Positions 8,000 through 14,989 of a stretch of 16,915 bases of DNA are shown here, piece after piece. This DNA is from Firmicutes bacterium UBA3906. GTDB lineage: Bacteria; Bacillota; Clostridia; Caldicoprobacterales; DTU083. The stretch spans positions 1-16,915 of the forward strand of contig DGFG01000084.1 of the NCBI GenBank assembly GCA_002391555.1. The letters run 5' to 3'. The notes under the pieces are model-generated. The model searched no databases and had not been told where the DNA came from. It worked only from the letters and a program-made list of their open reading frames with translations. Every line of letters starts with the position of its first letter. Position 1 is the first letter of the stretch. A program made the translations under genes and the position numbers.

Positions 8000-9009
8000 C
8001 TGGCAAAGATTTATACCTAGGAGTTGATGCTGGCTCTGTTAGCATTAATCTAGTCCTAATTGATAGTAGATATAGGCTTATAGAAAAGCTATACCTAAGG
8101 ACCCAGGGTAGACCCATAGAGGTTTTAAAGGAGGGTCTAGAAAATTTGTCCCAGCTAATAGGTCCAGGCTTTAAAATAAAGGGATGTGGTACAACTGGTA
8201 GTGGCCGACTCTTGGCTAGCGCTCTGCTGTCTGCAGATATAGTTAAAAATGAGATTACAGCCCATGGGACTGCAGTTCTAAATTTTATACCTGAGGCTTC
8301 AACTATATTAGAAATTGGGGGCCAGGATAGCAAGATAATACTGCTTAGAAATGGAGTGGTATCTGACTTTGCCATGAATACGGTATGTGCAGCAGGCACA
8401 GGCTCTTTTCTAGATAGACAAGCCTCAAGGCTAGGGATAGCAATAGAGGACTTTGGCTCTTTGTCCCTAAAGTCCACAAGTCCCGTTAGGATAGCAGGCC
8501 GATGTGCTGTTTTTGCTGAGTCTGATATGATACACAAGCAACAGATGGGCTGCAGTGCAGAGGATATCATAAAGGGCCTTTGTGATGCCCTTGTTCGGAA
8601 CTATTTAAATAATGTTGGCAAGGGTAAGGATATTCAGCCCTTAATTGTATTCCAAGGGGGAGTAGCAGCTAATATAGGCATAAAGAAGGCCTTTGAAGAG
8701 GCTCTAGGACAAAGGATTATCGTACCAGACAATTTTGAGGTTATGGGAGCTATAGGGGCTGCCATACTAGCCCATAGAAAGGCCAAAGCCACAGGCTCAA
8801 CCAGCTTTAGTGGACTGGCCTCACTTAAAAAGGACTTTACAACAAAAAGCTATGAGTGCCATGACTGCCCAAATCTTTGTGAAATAGTTGAGATAAGGGT
8901 TGGAAGCAAGGTCAAAGCTAAATGGGGGGACAGGTGTGGTAAATGGTCATCATCTATAGAAAGCTTGAATAAGGAAAAAGAGCTTAATGAGGGCGTACCT
9001 TCAGCATAG
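7996..9009 (+). CDS. BadF/BadG/HgdC-type ATPase, acyl-CoA dehydratase activase
   Basis: A 337-aa ASKHA-fold ATPase. The phosphate-1 loop is GVDAGSVSINLVLID (residues 9-23) and the second nucleotide motif is EIGGQDSK (106-113). C131 in NTVCAAGTGSF and C170 in AGRCAVF are 39 residues apart, the same spacing as the two cysteines of HgdC that bind a single [4Fe-4S] cluster across a homodimer. These activases couple ATP hydrolysis to low-potential electron injection into a partner Fe-S enzyme. The C-terminus adds CxxCxxxC (C288, C291, C295) and C314, a probable extra metal site seen in COG1924 relatives. Its ATG overlaps the TGA of the previous gene (ATGA). No dehydratase alpha/beta genes are adjacent, so the partners are probably the two upstream proteins. 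Confidence 0.92.
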   Translation: MTGKDLYLGVDAGSVSINLVLIDSRYRLIEKLYLRTQGRPIEVLKEGLENLSQLIGPGFKIKGCGTTGSGRLLASALLSADIVKNEITAHGTAVLNFIPEASTILEIGGQDSKIILLRNGVVSDFAMNTVCAAGTGSFLDRQASRLGIAIEDFGSLSLKSTSPVRIAGRCAVFAESDMIHKQQMGCSAEDIIKGLCDALVRNYLNNVGKGKDIQPLIVFQGGVAANIGIKKAFEEALGQRIIVPDNFEVMGAIGAAILAHRKAKATGSTSFSGLASLKKDFTTKSYECHDCPNLCEIVEIRVGSKVKAKWGDRCGKWSSSIESLNKEKELNEGVPSA

Positions 9010-9117
9010 GAGATAGATCTTTTTGGGATAATAATACTATAGAAAGTTCTAATGCTCTTTATAGAAGGGCAAGTCCGATGATAATAGCAACTAAAGGTAT
9101 GGGGCTTAAATAGACAG

Positions 9118-9369
9118 ATGAATGAGATATGTCCAGTATGTAATGGCCTATACGATACATTACGGTATTGTTATAGGTGTCAGCAGCCACTAGTCCAGCT
9201 AGGACGGATAGAAGACTATAAGGGTCCCTATAGTCCATATATAGATATGGACCTTTTCCAAGACAATAGGGATACATTTACTACTGGTGACAACTGCTGC
9301 ACACATTTGTACAAGTGTCCTTCATGTGCTACTATATATCATGGCTCAAGCTTATTAATATCAGTATAA
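9118..9369 (+). CDS. Small cysteine-rich zinc-ribbon-like protein
   Basis: An 83-aa protein with paired cysteines: C5xxC8, C18xxC21, then C60-C61-x-H63 and C67xxC70. The two N-terminal pairs make one treble-clef or ribbon-like site, and the later Cys/His set could make a second. The centre, LGRIEDYKGPYSPYIDMD, is well formed and looks like a conserved family core that I recall from other Clostridia, unnamed. ATG start, but the ribosome binding site is weak (GGGG about 13 bp upstream). It lies 108 bp after the activase gene and may be on its transcript, since no terminator was found between. It could be a redox or metal accessory, or unrelated. A minus-strand open frame over the same bases is judged a shadow. 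Confidence 0.65.
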   Translation: MNEICPVCNGLYDTLRYCYRCQQPLVQLGRIEDYKGPYSPYIDMDLFQDNRDTFTTGDNCCTHLYKCPSCATIYHGSSLLISV

Positions 9370-9396
9370 AGGCTAAAAACTGCCATTTTATTAGAG

Positions 9397-9425
9397 TTGA
9401 TTTGGACATTGTTTTGTATTATGAT
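9397..9425 (+). promoter_or_regulatory. Sigma-A promoter of the 6S RNA
   Basis: TTGATT (9397-9402), 17-nt spacer, TATGAT (9420-9425). This puts the start of transcription near 9432, just before the 5' arm of the 6S closing stem. An alternative pair, TTGGAC (9402-9407) with GATAAT (9423-9428), has a 15-nt spacer. Confidence 0.6.
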
Positions 9426-9432
9426 AATAGTA

Positions 9433-9617
9433 GAAGACAGATTATCCTGCGGTGTACGTTGGTCTATTGTTTTTAACCCACAGAGTTAATATGGGAATCC
9501 GCGTTTGTTTCCTAATACCAGGCCCTATCATAGGGGAAGGTAGATGTAGACAACAGGTATCCCACCTGTCGAGAGGCGGGTATTGAAAATGATAGGTAAA
9601 CGGCATCTTGGGATAAT
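9433..9617 (+). ncRNA. ssrS: Probable 6S RNA
   Basis: About 185 nt, the usual size of 6S RNA, in a 347-bp gap with no credible coding. The ends pair: ATTATCC (9441-9447) with GGATAAT (9611-9617), then GGTGT (9451-9455) with GGCATC (9602-9607 region), which matches the position and sequence of the closing stem of E. coli 6S (GAUGU with GGCAUC). Between them lie small hairpins (ACCCA 9476-9480 with TGGGA 9492-9496; CCCTAT 9523-9528 with ATAGGG 9531-9536) and a large unpaired central region, as expected for the open-promoter mimic. 6S RNA binds the housekeeping RNA polymerase holoenzyme and restrains transcription in stationary phase. It has its own promoter and terminator. RNase P RNA, tmRNA and SRP RNA do not fit by size or motif. 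Identified from structure and memory, not a covariance search. Confidence 0.75.
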
Positions 9618-9646
9618 AGGCCCTCAATATATTGGGGGCCTATTAT
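9613..9646 (+). terminator. Rho-independent terminator of the 6S RNA
   Basis: About 15 bp of stem with a four-base loop (9628-9631), core AGGCCCTCAA with TTGGGGGCCT, one G-U pair. The lower stem bases 9613-9617 are the same bases that close the 6S stem, so the two structures compete or the 3' end is trimmed after termination. Confidence 0.8.
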
Positions 9647-9667
9647 AATAAGATAAATTTATAGCTA

Positions 9668-9695
9668 TTGACAAAAGCAATAAAGATGCTATAAT
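9668..9695 (+). promoter_or_regulatory. Consensus sigma-A promoter of the tRNA operon
   Basis: Perfect TTGACA (9668-9673) and perfect TATAAT (9690-9695), spacer 16 nt, predicted start near 9702, 15 bp before the tRNA-Gln 5' end. This is the strongest promoter in the window. Confidence 0.85.
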
Positions 9696-9716
9696 AATTT
9701 ATGCGACAAAAATTGA

Positions 9717-9790
9717 TGCGGAATAGTGTAATGGTAGCACATGTGACTCTGACTCACAGCGTCTGGGTTCAAATCCTAGTTCCGCAGCCA
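9717..9790 (+). tRNA. tRNA-Gln, anticodon CUG
   Basis: A full cloverleaf of 74 nt with encoded CCA. Acceptor stem TGCGGAA/TTCCGCA is seven pairs. Anticodon stem TGTGA/TCACA encloses loop CTCTGAC, anticodon CTG at 9749-9751. T-stem CTGGG/CCTAG with loop TTCAAAT. Discriminator G at 9787, as in other tRNA-Gln. With C34 it should read only CAG, so a UUG isoacceptor must exist elsewhere in the genome. Confidence 0.95.
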
Positions 9791-9794
9791 ATAT

Positions 9795-9869
9795 GCTCCC
9801 ATGGTCAAGCGGTTAAGACTCCGCCCTCTCACGGCGGCAACAGGGGTTCGAGTCCCCTTGGGAGTGCCA
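9795..9869 (+). tRNA. tRNA-Glu, anticodon CUC
   Basis: Starts four bases after the tRNA-Gln. Acceptor GCTCCCA/TGGGAGT has six Watson-Crick pairs plus a terminal G1-U72 wobble. Anticodon stem CCGCC/GGCGG, loop CTCTCAC, anticodon CTC at 9828-9830. T-stem and TTCGAGT loop are normal, discriminator G, CCA encoded at 9867-9869. With C34 it reads only GAG. Co-transcribed with tRNA-Gln. Confidence 0.95.
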
Positions 9870-9873
9870 AAAA

Positions 9874-9957
9874 TGATAATGTTTTTACCATTATCAACAC
9901 GATTTAGACCATATGATTATTTAATGAATTTTAGCTAATCATATGGTCTATTTTTTT
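9874..9957 (+). terminator. Tandem hairpins ending the tRNA operon
   Basis: First hairpin TGATAATG (9874-9881) with CATTATCA (9889-9896). Second and stronger, a 15-bp perfect stem TAGACCATATGATTA (9905-9919) with TAATCATATGGTCTA (9936-9950), followed by seven T. The second is the terminator; the first may aid 3'-end processing. Confidence 0.85.
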
Positions 9958-10049
9958 GCCTAAATGTATTAAAATTTAGCTAAGGAGTAAGATAAAAAGG
10001 AAATAATCTTTACCCAAAAATCCTAAGACTTATAAAAGGGGAGTATCAC

Positions 10050-11531
10050 TTGAGGCTTGCCGAAATTATTAAAGGTCTGGAATTAGTAAGGGTAAGGGGT
10101 AGACTTGATATTGAGGTTCGGGGTATAGCCTATAACTCCAAGAAAGTATGTCCTGATTTTATCTTTGTAGCTGTAGAAGGTTTGAGGCTAGATGGCCACT
10201 CTTTTATAGGAGAAGCTATAAGTAAAGGGGCAAGGGCTATAGTTGTAAGCAAGGACATTGATATAAATGGGGTTACCCTTATTAAGGTAAAGGACACTAG
10301 GGCTGCCTTAAGTAGTCTGTCTGCTGCCTTTTTTGCTCGACCCTCAGAGAAACTTGGCCTTATAGGGGTAACAGGCACCAATGGTAAAACCAGTGTAGCA
10401 TACCTTATTAGGCAGATACTAATACACAATAAAGAAAGGGTAGGCCTTATAGGTTCCCTAGGTGTAAGCCTATTAAACACTAGTCTAAAGACAAACCATA
10501 CTACACCAGAATCCCTTGAATTACAAGCTTACTTTAAAGATATGGTTGAAAAAGAACTTAGGCTGTGTGTTATGGAGGTATCCTCCCATGGGCTCAAGCT
10601 TAAGAGAGTAAATGACTGTGATTTTAATATAGGAGTCTTTACTAATCTAACACATGAACACCTAGATTTTCATATGAATATGGAAAACTACTATAGGGCA
10701 AAGTTAGAACTATTCCTAAGGGCAGAGGATGTAAATATTATTAATATTGACGATTTATATGGTCGCCGTTTACTTAATGATCTATCTGACCAAAAGGCCA
10801 AACTTGTCAGCTATGGGATAGAGGAAAAGGCTGATCTTAGGGCCGAGGATATTAGATATATAGGTTATAGCAGTAAATTTAGCCTAGTAAGTCCTATGGG
10901 ATATACTGACATAAATCTTAAGCTACCAGGTAAGTACAATATCTATAATAGTTTAGCCGCTATCGCATGCTGTCTACAGTTGGGGATGAGCTTAGACCAG
11001 GTAAAAAGGGGTCTAGAGGCAGTCAGCTTTATACCAGGTAGATTTGAAAGAATATGGGCTGGGCCTAACTTAAGTATTATTATTGATTATGCCCATACTC
11101 CAGATGGCTTTGAGCAACTACTGACTACCATAGATAGGACCAAGACAAATAGGATTATTATGGTTTTTGGTTGTGTTGGAGAAAGGGACAAGACAAAAAG
11201 AAAGGTTATGGGCCAGATTGCGGCCAAGTATAGTGACGAATGCATACTGACAACAGACAATTGTAGGTCAGAGGATCCAAGAGAAATCATAAGCCAGATA
11301 AAAGAGGGCTTTAACAAGGATACTAAGTATATCGAGATACTAGATAGGGCTGAAGCTATTAGGTATGCTATTTTTAACAGCAGGGAAGGGGATACTATAC
11401 TAATAACAGGCAAGGGACATGAACATATCCAGGTCATAGGGAATAAAGCCATTTATTTTAATGAAAAGGAAATAGTAAAATCAGCACTAGACGTACTGTT
11501 AACAAGGCCTAGGCTTAGCATTAAATTGTAG
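10050..11531 (+). CDS. murE: UDP-N-acetylmuramoyl-tripeptide synthetase MurE, probably diaminopimelate-adding
   Basis: A 493-aa Mur ligase; adds the third residue of the peptidoglycan stem peptide in the cytoplasm using ATP. P-loop GVTGTNGKTS (106-115), substrate motif TTPESLE (151-157), EVSSHGL (176-182), lysine of YYRAKLE that is normally carbamylated (K218), DYAHTPD (346-352), GCVGERDKTKR (374-384) and GKGHE (454-458). The specificity loop reads DNCR at 403-406 in place of DNPR; the arginine and E458 that contact meso-diaminopimelate are kept, so DAP is the likely substrate. The GCVGERD element also departs from the usual GCGGDRD. TTG start with AAGGGGAG at 10036-10043. It stands alone, away from other division and cell-wall genes, with its own terminator. 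A second, standard MurE elsewhere cannot be excluded. Confidence 0.9.
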   Translation: MRLAEIIKGLELVRVRGRLDIEVRGIAYNSKKVCPDFIFVAVEGLRLDGHSFIGEAISKGARAIVVSKDIDINGVTLIKVKDTRAALSSLSAAFFARPSEKLGLIGVTGTNGKTSVAYLIRQILIHNKERVGLIGSLGVSLLNTSLKTNHTTPESLELQAYFKDMVEKELRLCVMEVSSHGLKLKRVNDCDFNIGVFTNLTHEHLDFHMNMENYYRAKLELFLRAEDVNIINIDDLYGRRLLNDLSDQKAKLVSYGIEEKADLRAEDIRYIGYSSKFSLVSPMGYTDINLKLPGKYNIYNSLAAIACCLQLGMSLDQVKRGLEAVSFIPGRFERIWAGPNLSIIIDYAHTPDGFEQLLTTIDRTKTNRIIMVFGCVGERDKTKRKVMGQIAAKYSDECILTTDNCRSEDPREIISQIKEGFNKDTKYIEILDRAEAIRYAIFNSREGDTILITGKGHEHIQVIGNKAIYFNEKEIVKSALDVLLTRPRLSIKL

Positions 11532-11548
11532 TAGCCTAGGACTTTTTT
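11508..11548 (+). terminator. Rho-independent terminator of murE
   Basis: CCTAGGCT (11508-11515) pairs with AGCCTAGG (11533-11540), then a T-rich run at 11543-11548. The left arm lies inside the last codons of murE, so the hairpin straddles the stop codon. Confidence 0.7.
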
Positions 11549-11552
11549 AGGT

Positions 11553-11580
11553 TTGACTATAAAGATATGCATGATATAAA
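11553..11580 (+). promoter_or_regulatory. Sigma-A promoter of the deacetylase-glpK operon
   Basis: TTGACT (11553-11558), 16-nt spacer, TATAAA (11575-11580). It follows directly after the murE terminator and gives a leader of about 30 nt before the ATG at 11618. Confidence 0.65.
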
Positions 11581-11617
11581 CTTATAGGTATAGATAAAAA
11601 ATATGGGGGGATATTTT

Positions 11618-12415
11618 ATGAATATTGCATGTCGATTTCCTGGAGGCAAGAGCAAGGCTCTGACCTTAAGCTATGATGATGGTAGAATAGAGGACAGAAA
11701 GATGGTTGAGATTATCAACCGCTATGGGATAAAAGCGACCTTTCATATCAATTCAGGCCTTTTAGACAAGGAGGGCTTTATTAGATCAGATGAAGTAAAA
11801 GACCTATTCGATGGTCATGAGATATCACTACATACTTTAAACCACCCTTTTCTAACCAATATACCAACTGAGCAAATCATAAGGGAAGTGCAGGACGACA
11901 GGAGAAATCTAGAGGCCTTGGCCGGCTATCCTATCAAGGGCATGTCTTATCCCTTCGGAGTATATAATGATAAGATAGTAGATATTTTCAAGACCTTAGG
12001 TATTGTTTATAGCAGGACAGTTCATTCTACTGGGACTTTTGACCTTCCAGGGGACTTCCTAAGGCTAAATCCAACTATACACCACAAGCAAGATTTATTA
12101 AAAAAAACAGATGACTTTTTAGCAATAAATAACGATAGGGTTTTACACCTTTTCTATGTTTGGGGACATAGCTTTGAATTTGAATATGACAATAACTGGG
12201 ACCTATTAGAGGACTTTTGCAAAAAGGTAGGGGGCAAGGAGCAGGTCTGGTTTGCTACTAATATAGAGATATATAGGTATCTCAAGGCCCTAGAAAGCTT
12301 GGACTTTTCAGAAGACACAAGTCTAGTGTACAACCCCTCATGCCTTGATATAAGCCTCTGTGTAGGAGACAAAATAGTTGAGGTGGGCCCTGGTCAGCTA
12401 GTGAATATCTTTTAA
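11618..12415 (+). CDS. Polysaccharide deacetylase family protein (NodB/CE4 fold), cytoplasmic
   Basis: A 265-aa protein from the ATG at 11618. I prefer this to the in-frame ATG at 11603 because the only ribosome binding sequence, GGGGGG at 11605-11610, lies between them at proper spacing. CE4 motifs: LSYDDGRIED (motif 1, catalytic and metal aspartates in YDDG), KATFHINSG, HTLNHP (motif 2, H-x-x-x-H metal ligands), MSYPFG (motif 3) and a late FYVWGHSFEF that may supply the final histidine. No signal peptide, so not a classical extracellular peptidoglycan or chitin deacetylase; a small N-acetylated or other carbohydrate amide in the cytoplasm is plausible. The last 60 residues form a beta-rich tail. 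It lies 31 bp upstream of glpK, likely co-transcribed; a functional link with glycerol is not obvious. Confidence 0.85.
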   Translation: MNIACRFPGGKSKALTLSYDDGRIEDRKMVEIINRYGIKATFHINSGLLDKEGFIRSDEVKDLFDGHEISLHTLNHPFLTNIPTEQIIREVQDDRRNLEALAGYPIKGMSYPFGVYNDKIVDIFKTLGIVYSRTVHSTGTFDLPGDFLRLNPTIHHKQDLLKKTDDFLAINNDRVLHLFYVWGHSFEFEYDNNWDLLEDFCKKVGGKEQVWFATNIEIYRYLKALESLDFSEDTSLVYNPSCLDISLCVGDKIVEVGPGQLVNIF

Positions 12416-12446
12416 GGGTAAATATAGTCTGTAGGGGGATTGTGGA

Positions 12447-13934
12447 TTGGATAAGTATATATTATCAATTGACCAAGGCACAACTAGCTGTCGGGCTATG
12501 CTATATGATAGAAATGGACAGCTATGCTACTCAAAGTCAAAGGAGTTTAAGCAGATATATCCAAAGCCTGGCTGGGTAGAGCATGACCCTATGGAAATAT
12601 GGGAGACTCAGCTATATGTTATCAAAAGCTTGTTAAAAGAGCATGATATTCCTGCAAAAAGTATAGCTACTATAGGGATTAGCAACCAACGTGAGACAGT
12701 CGTAATCTGGGAAAAGGCAAGTGGTCAAGCAATAGGTAACGCCATAGTTTGGCAGTGTAGGAGGACTGCTCCTATATGTGAGGACTTAAAAGAGAGGGGT
12801 CTAGAAAAGGAGATATATGATAAGACAGGCCTAGTAATAGACCCCTATTTTTCGGCAAGCAAGCTAAAATGGTTCCTTGATAAACATCCTGGCTTGAGGG
12901 ATAGGGCAAAAAGGGGAGAACTTTTAGCAGGCACGATTGATAGCTGGCTGATTTGGCAGATGACCAGGGGCAAGGCTCATGTAACCGACTATACTAATGC
13001 ATCAAGAACCATGCTTTTCAACATCAAGGATCTATGCTGGGATGATGACCTGATAGAATTATTTGACATACCCAAAGCTATTCTGCCAGAAATCAGGCCT
13101 TCGGTTGGGCACTTTGGATACCTAGACCCCATGTTTTTAGGCCAAGAAATACCCATCTGTGGCGTTGCAGGAGATCAACAGGCAGCCCTTTTTGGCCAAG
13201 CCTGTTTTAATAGTGGGGATGTCAAGAATACCTATGGGACCGGTTGTTTTGTTTTGATGAACACTGGTAATAAGCTAGTAAGGTCAAACCATAAGCTGCT
13301 TTCAACAATTGCCTGGGGAATAGGCGGAGAAGTAGAGTATGCCCTAGAGGGGAGTATCTTTGTCGGGGGAGCTGCTATCCAATGGCTAAGAGATGAGCTT
13401 GGTATACTTGAAAATGCTGCTGAGAGTGAGAGGGCAGCAGAGTCAGTAAGCGATACACAAGGCCTATATATGGTTCCTGCCTTTACAGGACTTGGTGCTC
13501 CACATTGGGATATGTATGCCAAGGGTGCGCTTTTTGGTATTACAAGGGGCGTAAATTTTAAGCATATTATTAGGGCGACGCTAGAATCTATAGCCTATCA
13601 AAGTCATGATTTAATGAGCCTCATGGAACAGGATTCAGGTATTAAACTCAATGTTTTAAAAGTAGATGGTGGTGCATCTGCTAATAACTTTCTTATGCAG
13701 TTTCAAGCCGACTTACTAAAACTCAATATTAAAAGGCCGGCAAATATCGAAACTACATCTCAGGGTGTAGCCTTTATGTCAGGACTAGAAATAGGATACT
13801 GGCAGGACAAGGCGGATATTGAGGAAAACTGGCTTTGCGGCAGAAGTTTTACTCCCAAAATGGAGGAAAAGGATAGGGTAGAAAAACTTGCTGGCTGGGA
13901 TAGGGCAGTGAAGTCCTGTATGACCTTTAGGTAG
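12447..13934 (+). CDS. glpK: Glycerol kinase
   Basis: A 495-aa FGGY-family kinase at the standard length; converts glycerol and ATP to sn-glycerol 3-phosphate. Seen: N-terminal phosphate loop SIDQGTTSCRAM (7-18), NQRET (80-84), WQCRRT (102-107), the catalytic aspartate in AGDQQAALFGQ (D243), NTYGTGCF and DGGASANNFLMQ. TTG start with AGGGGGAT at 12433-12440. Many Gram-positive GlpKs are activated by HPr phosphorylation of a histidine in an HFYG motif (His232 in enterococci); here the aligned tetrapeptide is MFLG (M229), so that control should be missing. No glpF or glpD is present. The stop lies 12 bp from the end of the convergent lipoprotein gene and no hairpin terminator is visible between them. 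Confidence 0.97.
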   Translation: MDKYILSIDQGTTSCRAMLYDRNGQLCYSKSKEFKQIYPKPGWVEHDPMEIWETQLYVIKSLLKEHDIPAKSIATIGISNQRETVVIWEKASGQAIGNAIVWQCRRTAPICEDLKERGLEKEIYDKTGLVIDPYFSASKLKWFLDKHPGLRDRAKRGELLAGTIDSWLIWQMTRGKAHVTDYTNASRTMLFNIKDLCWDDDLIELFDIPKAILPEIRPSVGHFGYLDPMFLGQEIPICGVAGDQQAALFGQACFNSGDVKNTYGTGCFVLMNTGNKLVRSNHKLLSTIAWGIGGEVEYALEGSIFVGGAAIQWLRDELGILENAAESERAAESVSDTQGLYMVPAFTGLGAPHWDMYAKGALFGITRGVNFKHIIRATLESIAYQSHDLMSLMEQDSGIKLNVLKVDGGASANNFLMQFQADLLKLNIKRPANIETTSQGVAFMSGLEIGYWQDKADIEENWLCGRSFTPKMEEKDRVEKLAGWDRAVKSCMTFR

Positions 13935-13946
13935 TAAATAAGCTTT

Positions 13947-14861
13947 TTATTCTACCTCATCGAGATTACTCAGTAAAATATCTCCCTTGATTTGAGCTAA
14001 ATTAATCTTTTCTGCATCGATTAAAAAGCTAAAATCGTTAATTATTGCATCTATTTTTTTAATTAGTTCATTGTTTTTTTCACTCATTCGTAGTTTTGAG
14101 TTTTCCCAAGCCTTTTTTAAGGCAGGCATTAATACTTTGGCATCCTCCCACTTGTCCTCTTGTCCATATATGATAGCCTGTCTAGTCAGGTACTTCATCT
14201 GTTTTATATCCGGAGGTTGCCTGTGCTTGTAGGCGTTTAAAAAGGAGGAATAATGGGAGTATAGGCTATTGGCCTCTTTTAGGGTCTTGTCCTCATCTCT
14301 AGATAGGATTGCCTCAGTAAGTAGGTTAAGGTCTTCTTCAAAGCTAGTAATCAGGTCATCTAATATACCCTCTTGTATTGCTGCAGGCTCATAGCTATTC
14401 CACATCTTATGGATTTGCTCGATACTAGCCTCAAGTTCATTCCAGTTTACAAGTATTTGCTTTGCTTGACTGACCTGTTTTTCTTGGTCACCTTGTTCCT
14501 GACCCTTATCTTGCTTATTGGCCTCTTGGTCTTTACTTTGATCCTTGTTCTCCTTTTGATCCTGTTTTTGATCTGACTCTTGATCTTGAGCCTGGTCATT
14601 CTTTTCTAGCTCAGCTTTTGATGGCTGGATTAGCTCACGTTCTTGCTTTTTCCTGTTTTTTTTGACCTCCTCGATTTGACTCACAATTTCTTCTGTCTTT
14701 TCCTCCATACTTACTAGGGATTTGGGAGGGTTTTTTAACTGATCTGCCTTTTGAGTATTCTCATCAGACTTTTTCGAAAAAATTCCACAGCCACTAGCCT
14801 GTATAGAAAAAAGGATAACAAGGATTAGGCAGGCTGCTTTTTTTATAATTTTATATAACAA
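13947..14861 (-). CDS. Lipoprotein with a Q/D/K-rich low-complexity linker
   Basis: About 304 aa. An N-terminal positive patch (KIIKK), a hydrophobic stretch (CLILVILF) and lipobox QASGC predict lipidation at that cysteine after signal peptidase II cleavage, so it should be anchored on the outer face of the membrane. The next ~65 residues are helical and basic/acidic, followed by a repetitive linker rich in DQ, KDQ and DQE (about 40 residues), then a helical C-terminal domain (NWNELEASIEQIHKMWN and IDAIINDFSFLID). I do not recognise the domain. I place the start at TTG 14859-14861: AGAGGTGAT lies just upstream at 14865-14873 and the in-frame GTG at 14868-14870 sits inside this ribosome binding site. 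It is divergent from the ABC ATPase operon and may serve the same transporter, but nothing proves it. Confidence 0.75.
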   Translation of the reverse strand: MLYKIIKKAACLILVILFSIQASGCGIFSKKSDENTQKADQLKNPPKSLVSMEEKTEEIVSQIEEVKKNRKKQERELIQPSKAELEKNDQAQDQESDQKQDQKENKDQSKDQEANKQDKGQEQGDQEKQVSQAKQILVNWNELEASIEQIHKMWNSYEPAAIQEGILDDLITSFEEDLNLLTEAILSRDEDKTLKEANSLYSHYSSFLNAYKHRQPPDIKQMKYLTRQAIIYGQEDKWEDAKVLMPALKKAWENSKLRMSEKNNELIKKIDAIINDFSFLIDAEKINLAQIKGDILLSNLDEVE

Positions 14862-14989
14862 ACAAATCACCTCTAGTTTAGTATTACCAGCAAAATCTCA
14901 ATCATTCCATCTAGCTATTTATCCTAAGCAGCAAGCCTTGAAATAAAAAACAAAATAACGAATCAATATAGGTTCTTTTTTGTTTTACC

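Noticed and set aside
7869..8570. A 233-codon minus-strand open frame over the activase gene
   Set aside because: It lies wholly opposite the well-supported COG3581/HgdC genes, has no ribosome binding site I could see, and its composition (rich in S, P, L, I) is that of a complement frame.
9059..9277. A 72-codon minus-strand frame with a hydrophobic end, overlapping the cysteine-rich gene
   Set aside because: The + frame has ordered CxxC pairs; the minus frame shows no motif and no ribosome binding site.
9701..9907. A 68-codon + frame across the tRNA pair
   Set aside because: It runs through two complete tRNAs and into their terminator; it is an accident of tRNA sequence.
14373..14576. A 67-codon + frame with leucine-rich, membrane-like sequence
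   Set aside because: It is the complement of the Q/D/K-rich linker of the lipoprotein; the leucines come from reversed CAA/CAG/AAG codons.
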